Positions 42,903 to 52,449 of a DNA stretch of 64,000 nucleotides are shown here, piece by piece. Below the pieces are notes generated by a model. It worked only from the letters and a program-made list of their open reading frames with translations, did not search any database and was not told the DNA's origin. Each line of letters begins with the position of its first letter. Position 1 is the first letter of the stretch. A program made the translations under genes and the position numbers. Source of the DNA: an uncultured Verrucomicrobiota bacterium (GTDB lineage Bacteria; Verrucomicrobiota; Verrucomicrobiia; Limisphaerales; UBA9464); the NCBI GenBank assembly GCA_903907995.1, contig CAIVQH010000046.1:1-64000 (forward strand), given 5' to 3'.

Positions 42903-44894
42903 TCACACCCGGTCATCGCCGGCCTCACGGCCGTTGAGCAGCTTGCGGTAGGTCGCGAGCGCGAGCAGCGGCCAGGCATTCCGGTACATGTCGTACTTCA
43001 GGTAGAACACCTTCGGGAAGCCGGTGCCGGTGATCTCGTCCTCCGTCCACGAGCCATCTTCGTTCTGTTGGCGGATGAGCCACTCGACGCCGCGCTGCAA
43101 AGCGGGGTCCGACGGATCGCCCATCGCACAAAGCCCCATGATTGCCCAGGCCGTCTGTGAAGCGGTCGCCGGGCCCTGGCCCTTGAAGACCGGGTCGTCG
43201 TAGGTGTTGCAGCGCTCGCCCCAGCCGCCGTCGGGCAGCTGCACGGAGCGCAACCAGTCGCGGCCTTTCACGATCCAGGGCTGGCTCATGTCGAGCTTCA
43301 GCGCGCGCAGGCCCCGGAGCACCTGCCAAGTGCCGTAAATGTAGTTCACGCCCCACCGCCCATACCATGAGCCGTCGAGCTCCTGCTCGTTCTGCACATA
43401 GCGGAGGGCCGCCTTCACCTGGGGGTCCTCCAGCGAACAGCCCTCGTAGCCGAGCAGTTCGAGGATGCGCGCGGTGATGTCGGCGCACTCGGGGTCGAGC
43501 ATCGCGTTGTGGTCGGCGAAGGGGACCTTCTCCAGGATGCTCTTGGTGCAGTCCTTGTCGAAGGCCGCCCAGCCACCGTCGCGGCACTGGAAGGTCATCA
43601 TCCACTTGATCGCGCGGGCAAGGCACTCGTCACGCCGGGCGCGGTCGTCGGTGGGCGTGCAACGCAGCGCGAGCAGCACCATCGCAGTGTCGTCCACGTC
43701 AGGGTTCCACTTGTTGGCGTACTCGAACACCCAGCCGCTCGGCTCCACGTCGGCCGGATTCTTGTAAACCCAGTCGCCCTTGAACCGGATCTCCTTGTCC
43801 ATGATCCAGGTCGCGGAGAGCTTCATCTTCGGATGCTCCGCCGGCACCCCGGACTCGCGCAGGCAGATATGGACGATCGCCGAGTCCCAGACCGGTGAAA
43901 AACACGGCTCGATGCGCATCGAGTCCTTGGTGTGATGCTCCAGCTTGGTCAGCTCGCGGTGCGCCCGGATGACTTCCGGATGGTCATCGGGATAGCCCAG
44001 CGCCTTGAGCGCGATGAGCGCGTTCAGCATGGCGGGGAAAATCGCCGCCAAGCCGTCACTGCCTTCGAACCGCTCCAGCATCCACGCCTCGGCACGTTTG
44101 AGAGCCTGCTGCCGGAACGGATGGAAGCCCCGCCGGGCGACCCATTCGGCCAGCTTGTGCAGCTTGTCGAGCCAGAGAAAGGCGTTGCGGAGGCTGTAGT
44201 CGAAATAGCGCGGACGCAGCGGCTCCTCCAGCTCCCACTTCCCGTTCGGGTATAGCTCGTCGAGGTTCACGCCGTTCTTCAGCGGTCGCGTCGGCCGGAA
44301 GTGGTTGATGATCGCCAGCGGCACGAGCATCGCCCGAGACCAGTTGCTCATGTCCCAGAAGTTCACGTGGAACCATTTGCCGATGAGCAGCACCTCGCAG
44401 GGGATCGTGGGAACGTGATTCCAGCCAACCAGCCCGATGAGTGCCAGGTAGAGCTTGGAAAAGGTGTTCATGCGGGGCACGCCGCCGAGGGCATTGGCCA
44501 TCGCCCGGGCCTTGAGCATGCGCGGATCGGTCGCAGGGACGCCCGCCAACTTGAGCGCGAGATAGGCCTTGATGGTGGCATTCACCTCGGCGGGGCCGTG
44601 CGGATAGATGTTCCAGCCACCATCCGAAAGCTGCCGCTCGAAGAGATGGTTGACCGCCTTGCGCTCGTATTCCCGGTCCACCTTTCCCCACCAGTGGTAG
44701 AAGACCACCATGTCGGAAACGAGGGTCGAATCCACGATCAGCTCGCCGACCCAGTAGCCCTCGGGCTTCTGTTCGGAAAGCAGATACGACTGCGAGCGGG
44801 TGATGGCCTCGTCTAGCAGTGGATTGGTTCGATGAAGTGCGGTCGAACCCGCCGTCGTGGCCGCGCGGGCGGCCGGGACAGTCGTCACGGACAT
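42903..44894 (-). CDS. shc: Squalene-hopene cyclase
   Basis: A 663-residue triterpene cyclase. It has the acidic catalytic motif DVDDTA (in NPDVDDTAMVLLALR, about residue 400) and several QW repeats, such as QLSDGGWNIYP, QCRDGGWAAFD, QLPDGGWGERC and QNEDGSWTEDE. It cyclises squalene to hopene at the membrane, the first step to hopanoids. The start ATG at 44894 fits family length; the open frame continues upstream but there overlaps the divergent gene. No hpn genes lie beside it. Confidence 0.95.
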   Translation of the reverse strand: MSVTTVPAARAATTAGSTALHRTNPLLDEAITRSQSYLLSEQKPEGYWVGELIVDSTLVSDMVVFYHWWGKVDREYERKAVNHLFERQLSDGGWNIYPHGPAEVNATIKAYLALKLAGVPATDPRMLKARAMANALGGVPRMNTFSKLYLALIGLVGWNHVPTIPCEVLLIGKWFHVNFWDMSNWSRAMLVPLAIINHFRPTRPLKNGVNLDELYPNGKWELEEPLRPRYFDYSLRNAFLWLDKLHKLAEWVARRGFHPFRQQALKRAEAWMLERFEGSDGLAAIFPAMLNALIALKALGYPDDHPEVIRAHRELTKLEHHTKDSMRIEPCFSPVWDSAIVHICLRESGVPAEHPKMKLSATWIMDKEIRFKGDWVYKNPADVEPSGWVFEYANKWNPDVDDTAMVLLALRCTPTDDRARRDECLARAIKWMMTFQCRDGGWAAFDKDCTKSILEKVPFADHNAMLDPECADITARILELLGYEGCSLEDPQVKAALRYVQNEQELDGSWYGRWGVNYIYGTWQVLRGLRALKLDMSQPWIVKGRDWLRSVQLPDGGWGERCNTYDDPVFKGQGPATASQTAWAIMGLCAMGDPSDPALQRGVEWLIRQQNEDGSWTEDEITGTGFPKVFYLKYDMYRNAWPLLALATYRKLLNGREAGDDRV

Positions 44895-44996
44895 GTGTCG
44901 AGAATGCGAATGGAACGCCCTGTGTAAAGTGGTTTGTGCCGGTGGCGGGCGGTGCTTTCCGCTTCCGTGGCCGGCCCGGCGGGCTAGCATCCGCCC

Positions 44997-47900
44997 ATGT
45001 TTCCTGCCTGCCGCCGTTGGATTGCAAAGCTTTGCCTGTTCCCGGCCGCGCTTCTGGCGCCGCTGCTGCCGGCCAAAGGCGCGACCAACGAGCCGGTCGT
45101 CCACATTCTGGTGCCCGGTTTTACCGTGCAGGAACTGCCGGTGAAGCTGAACAACCTGAACAACCTGCGGTTCGCCCCCGACGGCTCGCTTACCGCGCTC
45201 GGCTACGATGGGCGCATCTGGCGGTTGCGGGACACGGATGGGGACGGACTGGAGGACAAGGCGGAGCCGTTCTGGGATAAACAGACGCTCAGCGTGCCCG
45301 TCGGCATGGTCTGGAGCACCGCCGGCCTCTACGTCTCCTCTCATGGCAAGGTTTCCCTCCTCAAGGACACGGATGGCGACGGTCGGGCCGATGAGGAGGA
45401 AATCATCACCTCCGGCTGGCCCGCCACCGACGTCGCCAGCGGCGGCGTGGATGCCACGGCGGTAACACTCGATGCCGCAGGGAATGTCTATTTCGGACTG
45501 CTGGGTTCGGATTACTCGAACGCCTACCGTCTGCGGAAGCGGAAGGACCTGAAATCCGAGGAAATCGCGTGGCTCAAAGAAAACAACCGTTGGCGCGAGC
45601 CCGCCGGAAACGATTCTGCCAACGACGAATTCCCCCTCTATGACCTGAAGTCCAAACGCGGGACGATCCAGCGGTTCAACCCGCGCCTGAAGCAGCTCAC
45701 CACCATCGCCACCGGCATCCGCGTACCGTACACACTGGCTTTCAACCGCGTGGGCGACCTCTTCAACACCGATCAGGAGGGCGAAACTTGGATGCCCAAC
45801 GGCAATCCGCTGGATGAGCTCAACCGCATCGTGCCCGGTCGGAACTACGGATTTCCACCGCGCCACGATACCTGGCTGCCGGATCTCGTCAGCGAACCGC
45901 CGGTGGTGGCGTTTGGCCCGCAGCACCAGAGCACGTGTGGCCTGGTATTCAATGAACCGCACGGAGCGCTCGGCAGCAGTGCCTCGACCAATGTAAATCG
46001 TGCGCCGGCCAATGCTCCGGCAGCGCCGCCAACACCGCCAGCCGCCACCACGACCGCTTCAGCAAAAGGGGAGCGCACCAACTCGACGCCCCCTCCCGTT
46101 CCTTTGGATTTGGGCCAGGCCATCGCGCCAGCACCCCTCCGCGCCGCTCCTGCCCAGGGACTTTTCGGTCCCAAGTGGTGGGAAGGCGATGCCTTCGTGG
46201 CCGGCGAATCGCGCGGCAAGATCTGGCGCGTTCGACTGGTCAAGACGGCCAACGGCTACGTCGGTAAAAGCTACCTGATCGCCCGGCTGTCCATGCTCAC
46301 ACTCGATCTCGCCATCTCCCCCAAGGGCGACCTTTACGTCTGCTGCCACAGCGGGCCGCCGGACTGGGGCACCGGACCTCAGGGCGAAGGCAAAATTTTC
46401 AAGATCACCTACTCCGATCCGAAGGCTCCGCAGCCTGTCGCCGTGTGGCCCGCGAGCCCGACCGAAGTGAGGGTCGCCTTTGACCGGCCCATCGATCCCG
46501 CCGTGACCAATGCCTTTGCCGTGAAGGGACAGCAGATTGAGTTCGGCGAATACGTCCGCGCCGCCGACCGCTTCGAAAAGCTGAAACCGCCCTATCAGGT
46601 CGTAAGCCAGCAGGACGCCACACCGCGTGGCCACCTCGGCATTCAGGGAGCGCAATTGGCCGATCAGGGCCGGACGCTCGTGCTGAACACCGATCCGCAT
46701 CCCCTTCCAGTGACGTACGCCGTCACCATCCCGGCGGTGAAAGCGGAAAAGGCTGACGGGCCGGGCGAACCCATCGACCTCGACTACGACCTCACCGGGG
46801 TCATCGTGGAGCTCAGCCGTGGCCAGCAGCAAAAAAAACACTTCTGGCTGCCACATCCCGATGCACGGGTGTCGCGCAAGCTGGTCGAGGAATCCGCGAG
46901 CCACCGTGAATTTTATGCGGCCACGGAAGGCGCCCAGCGCCTCGCCACCAAAGCCTACCTGCCCGAAGGCGCCTACCGCTTCCAGTGGCAATCACCCGAC
47001 GAGCAAGCGGCCGGCAAGGCTGCTGATTTTACATGGGAAGTGGCTGCGCCAGGCAGCTCAACTGATGGCAAGGACACCGGTTTGGGCCTGACGGCGACCT
47101 CAAAAATGGGACACGACGCGCTGCCGCCAAGCTATCTGGCCGTGTTTGCGAACGGTTCCACCAACCTCACCGCGCCACCTCTGAGCTGGTTCCGTGTCCC
47201 ATGGGCTCCCGCCAATGTCGCCTCTTCCGGCACCGACAGCCGTGCGCCCGCGTTCGTCGCGGGTGATTGGGAAAATGGGCGCGGCCTCTTCTTTGGCGAC
47301 AAGCTCGGCTGCGCCAAATGCCACCGCATCCGGGGCGAGGGGGCCAGCGTCGGCCCGGACCTGAGCAACCTCGTCCATCGCGACACCGCGAGCGTCCTCC
47401 GCGACATTCGTGATCCGAATGCCACGCTGCACCCGGACTACGTGACCTATCAGGCGGAGCTCAAAAACGGGGAGACGATCACCGGGTTTCTGCGTTCCGG
47501 CACCGACCAGGCCGTCCGGTTGGTGGATGTCGCCGGCAAGGAGACGCTCATCCCCCGCGCCGATCTCGCAAACCTGCATCCCACCGGTCAGAGCCTCATG
47601 CCCCTCGGTCTGCTCGACAGCCTGAAAGAAGGCGAAGTGAAGGATCTGCTCACCTTCCTCCTGCGCGAACCGCCCGTGCGAACCCGCGCGGAGGTGGAGC
47701 GGGCGATTGATCCCGCCACGACCGGTGCAGGCAGCCCACCTTTGAAGATCGTCCTCCTCGCCTCCAAGCAGGACCACGGCCCCGGCCAGCATGATTACCC
47801 CGCCTGGCAGACCAAATGGCAGCGGCTGCTCGGCACCCTGCCCAATGTGACCGTCACCACCGCCTGGGAATGGCCGACAGCGGAACAGTTCGCGGGTGCC

Positions 47901-48425
47901 GATGTGCTGGTCTGTTATTTCTGGAACCACAACTGGTCCGCCGAACGGCTCGCCCAGTTGGATGCCTTTCAAGAGCGTGGCGGCGGCCTGGCGCTTATCC
48001 ATGCGGCGGTGATCGCCGACAAGGATGCGGAGCAATTGGTCAGCCGTATTGGCCTGTCGGCCCAGCCGGACAAGGTGAAATACCGTCATACTGCCTTCGA
48101 CCTCCATATCGTCCGCAACCATCCGCTCACGCATGGCCTGCCGGAATGGCTGCCCTTTCTCGACGAACCTTACTGGCCAATGATCGGGGACCCATCCCGC
48201 GTCAACGTGCTCGCCTCGGCGGACGTGGATGGAGCAACCCGCCCGTTGGTCTGGACGTTCGAGCATGGCCAGGGGCGGGTGTTCACGAGCATCCTTGGCC
48301 ATTTCACGTGGACCTTGGATGACCCCTGCTGGCGCCTGCTGGCCCTGCGCGGGATCGCCTGGGCCGGGCGGCGCGACTTCGGCACGCTCACGCCGGTGAC
48401 GACCGTTGAGGCCAATCTCAAGTAG
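44997..48425 (+). CDS. PVC-type sorbosone-dehydrogenase-like / haem c / ThuA-like fusion
   Basis: An 1142-residue exported protein (signal RWIAKLCLFPAALLAPLLPA). Residues about 35-480 form a sorbosone/glucose-dehydrogenase-type propeller (NNLRFAPDGSL, DTDGDGLEDKAEPF, GRNYGFPPRHDTW). It is interrupted near 330-390 by a Pro/Ala/Thr linker. A Pirellula-type haem domain follows, with one CAKCH at residue 772 (GRGLFFGDKLGCAKCH, GASVGPDLSNLV). Residues about 915-1130 are ThuA-like (VLLASKQDHGPGQHDY, GGGLALIHAAVI, TFEHGQGRVFTSILGH). It probably oxidises sugars in the periplasm. Divergent from shc by 102 nt. Confidence 0.85.
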   Translation: MFPACRRWIAKLCLFPAALLAPLLPAKGATNEPVVHILVPGFTVQELPVKLNNLNNLRFAPDGSLTALGYDGRIWRLRDTDGDGLEDKAEPFWDKQTLSVPVGMVWSTAGLYVSSHGKVSLLKDTDGDGRADEEEIITSGWPATDVASGGVDATAVTLDAAGNVYFGLLGSDYSNAYRLRKRKDLKSEEIAWLKENNRWREPAGNDSANDEFPLYDLKSKRGTIQRFNPRLKQLTTIATGIRVPYTLAFNRVGDLFNTDQEGETWMPNGNPLDELNRIVPGRNYGFPPRHDTWLPDLVSEPPVVAFGPQHQSTCGLVFNEPHGALGSSASTNVNRAPANAPAAPPTPPAATTTASAKGERTNSTPPPVPLDLGQAIAPAPLRAAPAQGLFGPKWWEGDAFVAGESRGKIWRVRLVKTANGYVGKSYLIARLSMLTLDLAISPKGDLYVCCHSGPPDWGTGPQGEGKIFKITYSDPKAPQPVAVWPASPTEVRVAFDRPIDPAVTNAFAVKGQQIEFGEYVRAADRFEKLKPPYQVVSQQDATPRGHLGIQGAQLADQGRTLVLNTDPHPLPVTYAVTIPAVKAEKADGPGEPIDLDYDLTGVIVELSRGQQQKKHFWLPHPDARVSRKLVEESASHREFYAATEGAQRLATKAYLPEGAYRFQWQSPDEQAAGKAADFTWEVAAPGSSTDGKDTGLGLTATSKMGHDALPPSYLAVFANGSTNLTAPPLSWFRVPWAPANVASSGTDSRAPAFVAGDWENGRGLFFGDKLGCAKCHRIRGEGASVGPDLSNLVHRDTASVLRDIRDPNATLHPDYVTYQAELKNGETITGFLRSGTDQAVRLVDVAGKETLIPRADLANLHPTGQSLMPLGLLDSLKEGEVKDLLTFLLREPPVRTRAEVERAIDPATTGAGSPPLKIVLLASKQDHGPGQHDYPAWQTKWQRLLGTLPNVTVTTAWEWPTAEQFAGADVLVCYFWNHNWSAERLAQLDAFQERGGGLALIHAAVIADKDAEQLVSRIGLSAQPDKVKYRHTAFDLHIVRNHPLTHGLPEWLPFLDEPYWPMIGDPSRVNVLASADVDGATRPLVWTFEHGQGRVFTSILGHFTWTLDDPCWRLLALRGIAWAGRRDFGTLTPVTTVEANLK

Positions 48426-48527
48426 GCAGTAGGATGGAGCGTCTTGCCCGTCCCCCTGTGGGCAACTCGCTAAAATGCCCCTTGCCGCGCCGGGGTCCGT
48501 TGTTACCGTCCCGTGACTTCGTGAGCC

Positions 48528-48556
48528 GCCACCGGTGACGGTGGCGTTTCTGTTTC
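48528..48556 (+). terminator. Hairpin with T-rich tail after the ThuA fusion gene
   Basis: GCCACCG-GTGA-CGGTGGC forms a 7-bp stem with a GTGA tetraloop (48528-48545), followed by GTTTCTGTTTC. It lies 103 nt after the ThuA fusion stop and before the prs start, so it probably ends that transcript; it could also lie in the prs leader. Confidence 0.6.
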
Positions 48557-48586
48557 TCCGCTGAGCTGTCCAACCGACCTGCATTC

Positions 48587-49531
48587 GTGAAAATATTTTC
48601 CGGCAATTCCAACCCCGAGCTCGCCAGCGCCATCTGCGACAGCATTGGCGCGCCCCTGGGCAAATGCACTGTCGCATCCTTTCCCGACGGTGAGACGTTC
48701 GTGAAGATCGACGAAAACGTCCGCGGCGAGGACTGCTTCGTGGTGCAGTCCACCAGCAATCCCACCAACCACCATCTGATGGAGATGTTCATCATGATGG
48801 ATGCGCTGCGCCGCGCCAGTGCCAGCCGCATCACGGCGGTGCTGCCCTTCTACGGCTACGCCCGTCAGGACCGCAAGGACCAGCCCCGCGTGCCGATCAC
48901 CGCCAAGCTCGTCGCCAACCTGCTGGTCGCGGCCGGGGCCAACCGCATCCTCACGATGGACCTGCACGCCCAGCAGATTCAGGGCTTTTTCGACATCCCG
49001 GTGGATCATCTGTACGCCGCCCCGGTCATTTACGAGTACCTGCACAAGAAGAGCGTGCAGAACCTCGTCGTGGTCAGCCCCGACGTGGGCGGCATCAAGA
49101 TGGCCTACGCCTACGCCCAGCAGCTCGATGCCGAGCTGGCCATCGTGGCGAAGCGCCGCAAGAGCCCGACCGAGACCGAGGCCACCGCCGTCATCGGCGA
49201 CATCGCCGGCAAAAATGTGCTGCTGGTGGACGACCTGACCGAGACCGCCGGCACGCTGGTCAACGCGGCCGCGCTGCTCAAGGCCCGCGGGGCCGAACGC
49301 ATCTTCGCCTGCGTTTCCCACACCCTCCTGAACGACCTGGGCATCGATCGGCTCCGAAAATCAAGCATTGACGAACTGATTACGACCGATACCGTCCGCC
49401 GCTCCGCGATAGACGGGGTCAACATCACGACCCTGTCGGTGGCCGGCCTGTTGGGTGAAGCAATCAAGCGCATCCACAGCAATTCGTCGGTCACGTCGCT
49501 GTTTGAGTTTAAGGGCGGACGGACCAGTTGA
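48587..49531 (+). CDS. prs: Ribose-phosphate pyrophosphokinase
   Basis: A 314-residue enzyme making PRPP from ribose-5-phosphate and ATP. Signatures are MKIFSGNSNPELASAI at the start, DGETFVKIDENVRG, MDLHAQQIQGFFDIPVDHLY (the PRPP synthase signature) and the PRPP loop LLVDDLTETAGTLVNAA. The start is GTG at 48587. It opens the run prs-rplY-pth-rpsF-ssb-rplI and lies 28 nt before rplY. Confidence 0.95.
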   Translation: MKIFSGNSNPELASAICDSIGAPLGKCTVASFPDGETFVKIDENVRGEDCFVVQSTSNPTNHHLMEMFIMMDALRRASASRITAVLPFYGYARQDRKDQPRVPITAKLVANLLVAAGANRILTMDLHAQQIQGFFDIPVDHLYAAPVIYEYLHKKSVQNLVVVSPDVGGIKMAYAYAQQLDAELAIVAKRRKSPTETEATAVIGDIAGKNVLLVDDLTETAGTLVNAAALLKARGAERIFACVSHTLLNDLGIDRLRKSSIDELITTDTVRRSAIDGVNITTLSVAGLLGEAIKRIHSNSSVTSLFEFKGGRTS

Positions 49532-49559
49532 AAGACTGGCGTCGGCTGATACGACTGAC

Positions 49560-50282
49560 ATGAAATCTGTAGCTCTGAACGCGCATCCGCGCTCGCTGGC
49601 CCGCCGCAAGGGGTCCAAACAAGTCCGTGCCCACGGCCGCATTCCCGCGGTCATCTACGGCAAGCACAATCCCGCGCAAAACCTCGAGGTGGACGCCAAG
49701 GAGTTTGATCTGGTGGTGCATCGCGCCCACTCCGAGATCATCCTGGTCGATCTCGCCGTGCCGGGCGACGCCAATGCCAAGCGCATGGCCATCGTGCAGG
49801 ACGTGCAGCATCACCCGCTCTCCGGCGACGTGCTCCACATTGATTTCCATGAGGTCCGGGCCGACGAGAAGGTCACCATCGAGGTGCCGGTCGAGGCCGT
49901 GGGCATTCCTGAAGGCGTGAAGAGCAGCGGCGGCACGTTGGAACACGTCCGCTTCCGCCTCCGCGTCCGCTGCCTGCCCCAGGATCTGCCCGAGCAGATC
50001 AACGTGGACGTCTCCCACCTCAAGGTGAACCAGACGCTGCACATCGGCGAGGTCGCCGCCCCCACAGGTGTCGAGCTCCTCGGCGACAAGATGATCCCGG
50101 TGTTTGCCGTGGCCGCCCCGGTCACCGAAGAGGCGGCTGCCGCCACTCCGGCCGAGGGCGATGCCGCCAAGCAGCCCGAGATGATCAAGGAAAAGAAGGA
50201 AGACGGTGCCGCTCCGGCTGCCGACGCCAAGGCCGATGCCAAGGCCGGCGACAAGAAGCCCGCCGCCGAGAAGAAGAAGTAA
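49560..50282 (+). CDS. rplY: Large-subunit ribosomal protein bL25 (CTC type)
   Basis: A 240-residue protein of the L25/TL5/CTC family that binds 5S rRNA. It has an L25 domain (residues 1-95: SLARRKGSKQVRAHGRIPAV, IYGKHNPAQNLEV, HHPLSGDVLHIDFHEV) and a C-terminal TL5 beta domain (VEVPVEAVGIPEGVK-like sequence). A charged Ala/Lys/Glu tail follows the domains. The ATG at 49560 is 28 nt after prs and 50 nt before pth, the common prs-rplY-pth arrangement. Confidence 0.92.
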   Translation: MKSVALNAHPRSLARRKGSKQVRAHGRIPAVIYGKHNPAQNLEVDAKEFDLVVHRAHSEIILVDLAVPGDANAKRMAIVQDVQHHPLSGDVLHIDFHEVRADEKVTIEVPVEAVGIPEGVKSSGGTLEHVRFRLRVRCLPQDLPEQINVDVSHLKVNQTLHIGEVAAPTGVELLGDKMIPVFAVAAPVTEEAAAATPAEGDAAKQPEMIKEKKEDGAAPAADAKADAKAGDKKPAAEKKK

Positions 50283-50332
50283 GTTTTACGGGGTGAGTTC
50301 CGCCATGGCGCGACTTACCTTCCCTGTCCGGC

Positions 50333-50917
50333 GTGAAGACTGTGAGTTTGATCGTCGGACTCGGGAACCCCGGTCGGGAATATCGGGACACCCGCCACAA
50401 TGCCGGATTCATGCTGGCAGACCGGCTCGCCCAGAAATGGGGGGGCTCGTGGCGGGTGGAAAAGAAGTTCTTTGCAGAGCTGGCCGATTGCGAGTTTGCG
50501 GGGCGCAGGTTCATCCTGTGCAAGCCGCAAACCTTCATGAACGCCAGCGGTGAGGCGGTCGCGAAAGCGGCCACTTTCCACCGGGTGATACCAGCCGCGA
50601 CGCTGGTGCTCGTGGATGATGCCGATCTGCCGTTGGGGGCCCTCCGCCTCCGGGGCGAAGGCAGTCCCGGCGGGCATCACGGGCTCGAATCGGTCGAGCA
50701 GCATCTGGGCACCCGCGAGTATCCGCGGCTGCGGGTGGGCATTGCCCGGCCCCAGGCGGCGGTCCGCGACATCGCGGGGCATGTGCTGGGCCGGTTCCAG
50801 GCGGACGAGTCTCCGCTGGTTGAAAAGGTGCTGGCCCGGGCCGTGGAGCAGGTGGAATGCTGGGCGTCCGAAAGCCTCGCCAAGGCAATGAGTTTGTATA
50901 ACGGGACGGTTGTGTGA
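50333..50917 (+). CDS. pth: Peptidyl-tRNA hydrolase
   Basis: A 194-residue cytoplasmic enzyme that frees peptides from peptidyl-tRNA. The opening LIVGLGNPGREYRDTRHNAG contains the catalytic His (RHNAG), and later come KPQTFMNASGEAV and GSPGGHHGLESVEQHLGT, all family signatures. The start is a GTG. Its stop overlaps an unlikely alternative GTG of rpsF. Confidence 0.95.
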   Translation: MKTVSLIVGLGNPGREYRDTRHNAGFMLADRLAQKWGGSWRVEKKFFAELADCEFAGRRFILCKPQTFMNASGEAVAKAATFHRVIPAATLVLVDDADLPLGALRLRGEGSPGGHHGLESVEQHLGTREYPRLRVGIARPQAAVRDIAGHVLGRFQADESPLVEKVLARAVEQVECWASESLAKAMSLYNGTVV

Positions 50918-50958
50918 CCGTTCCGGAAATAATTGCAGAAGCTGAAAGGAAAATCGCA

Positions 50959-51264
50959 GTGAAACGTTACGAAGGTTTGTTCATTTTGAACCTCGCCGGC
51001 AAGGAAGAGGGTCTGAACGAGGCCGTGGACAAGCTGAAGGCCGACATCAGCGCCGCGGGCGGCAAGATTGAAACCATCCAAAAGATGGACAAGAAGCCGT
51101 TTGCCCGTGTCACCGACAAGAAGGTGACCGCCGGTCACTACGTCAACATCATCTTTGCGGCCACGCCGGCGGTCATCACCGCCCTGGGCAGCAGGTTCAA
51201 GCTGACGGAGGACGTCTATCGCGTCCTCTTCAGCGAGGCTCCCGCCCCGGTCCCCGCGAAATAA
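50959..51264 (+). CDS. rpsF: Small-subunit ribosomal protein bS6
   Basis: A 101-residue protein starting MKRYEGLFILNLAG, the standard S6 opening. I chose the GTG at 50959 because it begins at the conserved KRYE and follows AAAGGAAAA at a suitable spacing. The GTG at 50914 would add 15 residues not found in S6, although it overlaps the pth stop by GTGA. It is followed by ssb at 18 nt. Confidence 0.93.
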   Translation: MKRYEGLFILNLAGKEEGLNEAVDKLKADISAAGGKIETIQKMDKKPFARVTDKKVTAGHYVNIIFAATPAVITALGSRFKLTEDVYRVLFSEAPAPVPAK

Positions 51265-51282
51265 CTCCTACCGGAGGCCGAC

Positions 51283-51759
51283 ATGGCCAATTTCAACAAA
51301 GTCATCCTCGCCGGGAACCTGACCCGCGACCCCGAGCTGCGCTATACCCCCAAGGGTACGGCGGTGGCCAAGCTTGGGCTCGCGCTGAATCGCAACTGGA
51401 CCACCGAAACCGGTGAACGTCGCGAGGAGGTCACGTTTGTGGACGTGGATGCCTTTGGCAAGCAGGCCGAGGTCATCGCCCAATACCTGCGCAAGGGCCG
51501 CTCCCTCCTCGTGGAAGGCCGGCTCAAGCTCGATACCTGGGATGACAAGCAGACCGGTCAGAAGAAGAGCAAGCTGGGTGTCGTGCTCGAGTCCTTTTCC
51601 TTTCTCGACAGCGGCAACCGCACCGAAGGCGGTGCACCCTCGGCTCCGGCCGGCCAGTCTGCCGCACCACGCCCGGCTCGCCCGGCTCCCAGCGCCCCTC
51701 CCCCGGCTTCGGACGGCATGGACGGCCCCCCGCCGGATGATGACGATGTCCCTTTCTGA
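51283..51759 (+). CDS. ssb: Single-stranded DNA-binding protein
   Basis: A 158-residue SSB. The OB-fold start MANFNKVILAGNLTRDPELR is followed by VDVDAFGKQAEVIAQYLRKG and LVEGRLKLDTW. The last third is Pro/Ala-rich and disordered, and the acidic tip DDDVPF recruits replication partners. Located 18 nt after rpsF. In many bacteria rpsR follows ssb, but here the next gene is rplI, 57 nt away. Confidence 0.95.
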   Translation: MANFNKVILAGNLTRDPELRYTPKGTAVAKLGLALNRNWTTETGERREEVTFVDVDAFGKQAEVIAQYLRKGRSLLVEGRLKLDTWDDKQTGQKKSKLGVVLESFSFLDSGNRTEGGAPSAPAGQSAAPRPARPAPSAPPPASDGMDGPPPDDDDVPF

Positions 51760-51816
51760 GTGATCCCGCTCACCCCATTCTCTTAAACGCAAACCAATCC
51801 CTTTCTTTTCGCTCGT

Positions 51817-52428
51817 ATGGCCAAAACTGAAGTTATCCTGATCAAGCCCGTCATCGGTCTGGGTGGTGAATCCGACCAGGTCACCGTCGCTACCGGCTAC
51901 GCCCGCAACTACCTCGTCCCCCATGGCATCGCGATCCCCGTGAGCTCTGGCAACAAGCGCCGTCTGGAGAAGCTCCAGAAGGTGCGCGCCGAGCGCGAGG
52001 CGCACGAGCTGAACAGCATGGCCGAGCTGGGCAAGAGCCTGAACAAGGTCACCCTGACCCTCACGGTGAAGACTGGCGACGACGGCAAGATGTTCGGCTC
52101 CGTCACCAGCGGCACCATCGCCGACGCGATCAAGACCCAGCTGGATGTCGTGCTCGACAAGCGCAAGATCCACCTGGAAAAGGCCATCCACACGCTCGGC
52201 GAGTTCGAGATCGAGCTGCGCCTGCACCCCGAGGTCAAGTGCGTCCTCAAGATCATCGTCAAGAGCAGCAACCCGCTGCCCGCGCCGGTGGTGGACGAGA
52301 AGGCCGAGGCGCCCCACACCGAGAAGCGTGGCCGTCGCTCCGCCCCCGAAGCCGAGGCTGCTCCCGCCCCCGCTCCCGAAGCCGAAGTCAAGCCCGCCAA
52401 GGGCGGCAAGGGTGCGAAGAACAAGTAA
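51817..52428 (+). CDS. rplI: Large-subunit ribosomal protein bL9
   Basis: A 203-residue protein with the L9 N-terminal domain: KTEVILIKPVIGLGGESDQV, then TVATGYARNYLVPHGIAIPV. The linker helix and C-terminal domain (DGKMFGSVTSGTIADAI, HLEKAIHTLGEFEIELRLHP) are complete. The last 45 residues are an Ala/Pro/Glu/Lys extension beyond the usual 150-residue length. A strong terminator follows immediately. Confidence 0.95.
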   Translation: MAKTEVILIKPVIGLGGESDQVTVATGYARNYLVPHGIAIPVSSGNKRRLEKLQKVRAEREAHELNSMAELGKSLNKVTLTLTVKTGDDGKMFGSVTSGTIADAIKTQLDVVLDKRKIHLEKAIHTLGEFEIELRLHPEVKCVLKIIVKSSNPLPAPVVDEKAEAPHTEKRGRRSAPEAEAAPAPAPEAEVKPAKGGKGAKNK

Positions 52429-52449
52429 GCGTTCCCCATTTCCCTCAGG

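Noticed and set aside
44895-45962. Upstream extension of shc by over 350 codons
   Set aside because: The extension runs antisense through the signal peptide and propeller of the divergent gene; family length fits the ATG at 44894.
50914-50958. Earlier GTG start for rpsF overlapping pth
   Set aside because: S6 proteins begin at the KRYE segment, and a good ribosome-binding site precedes the GTG at 50959.
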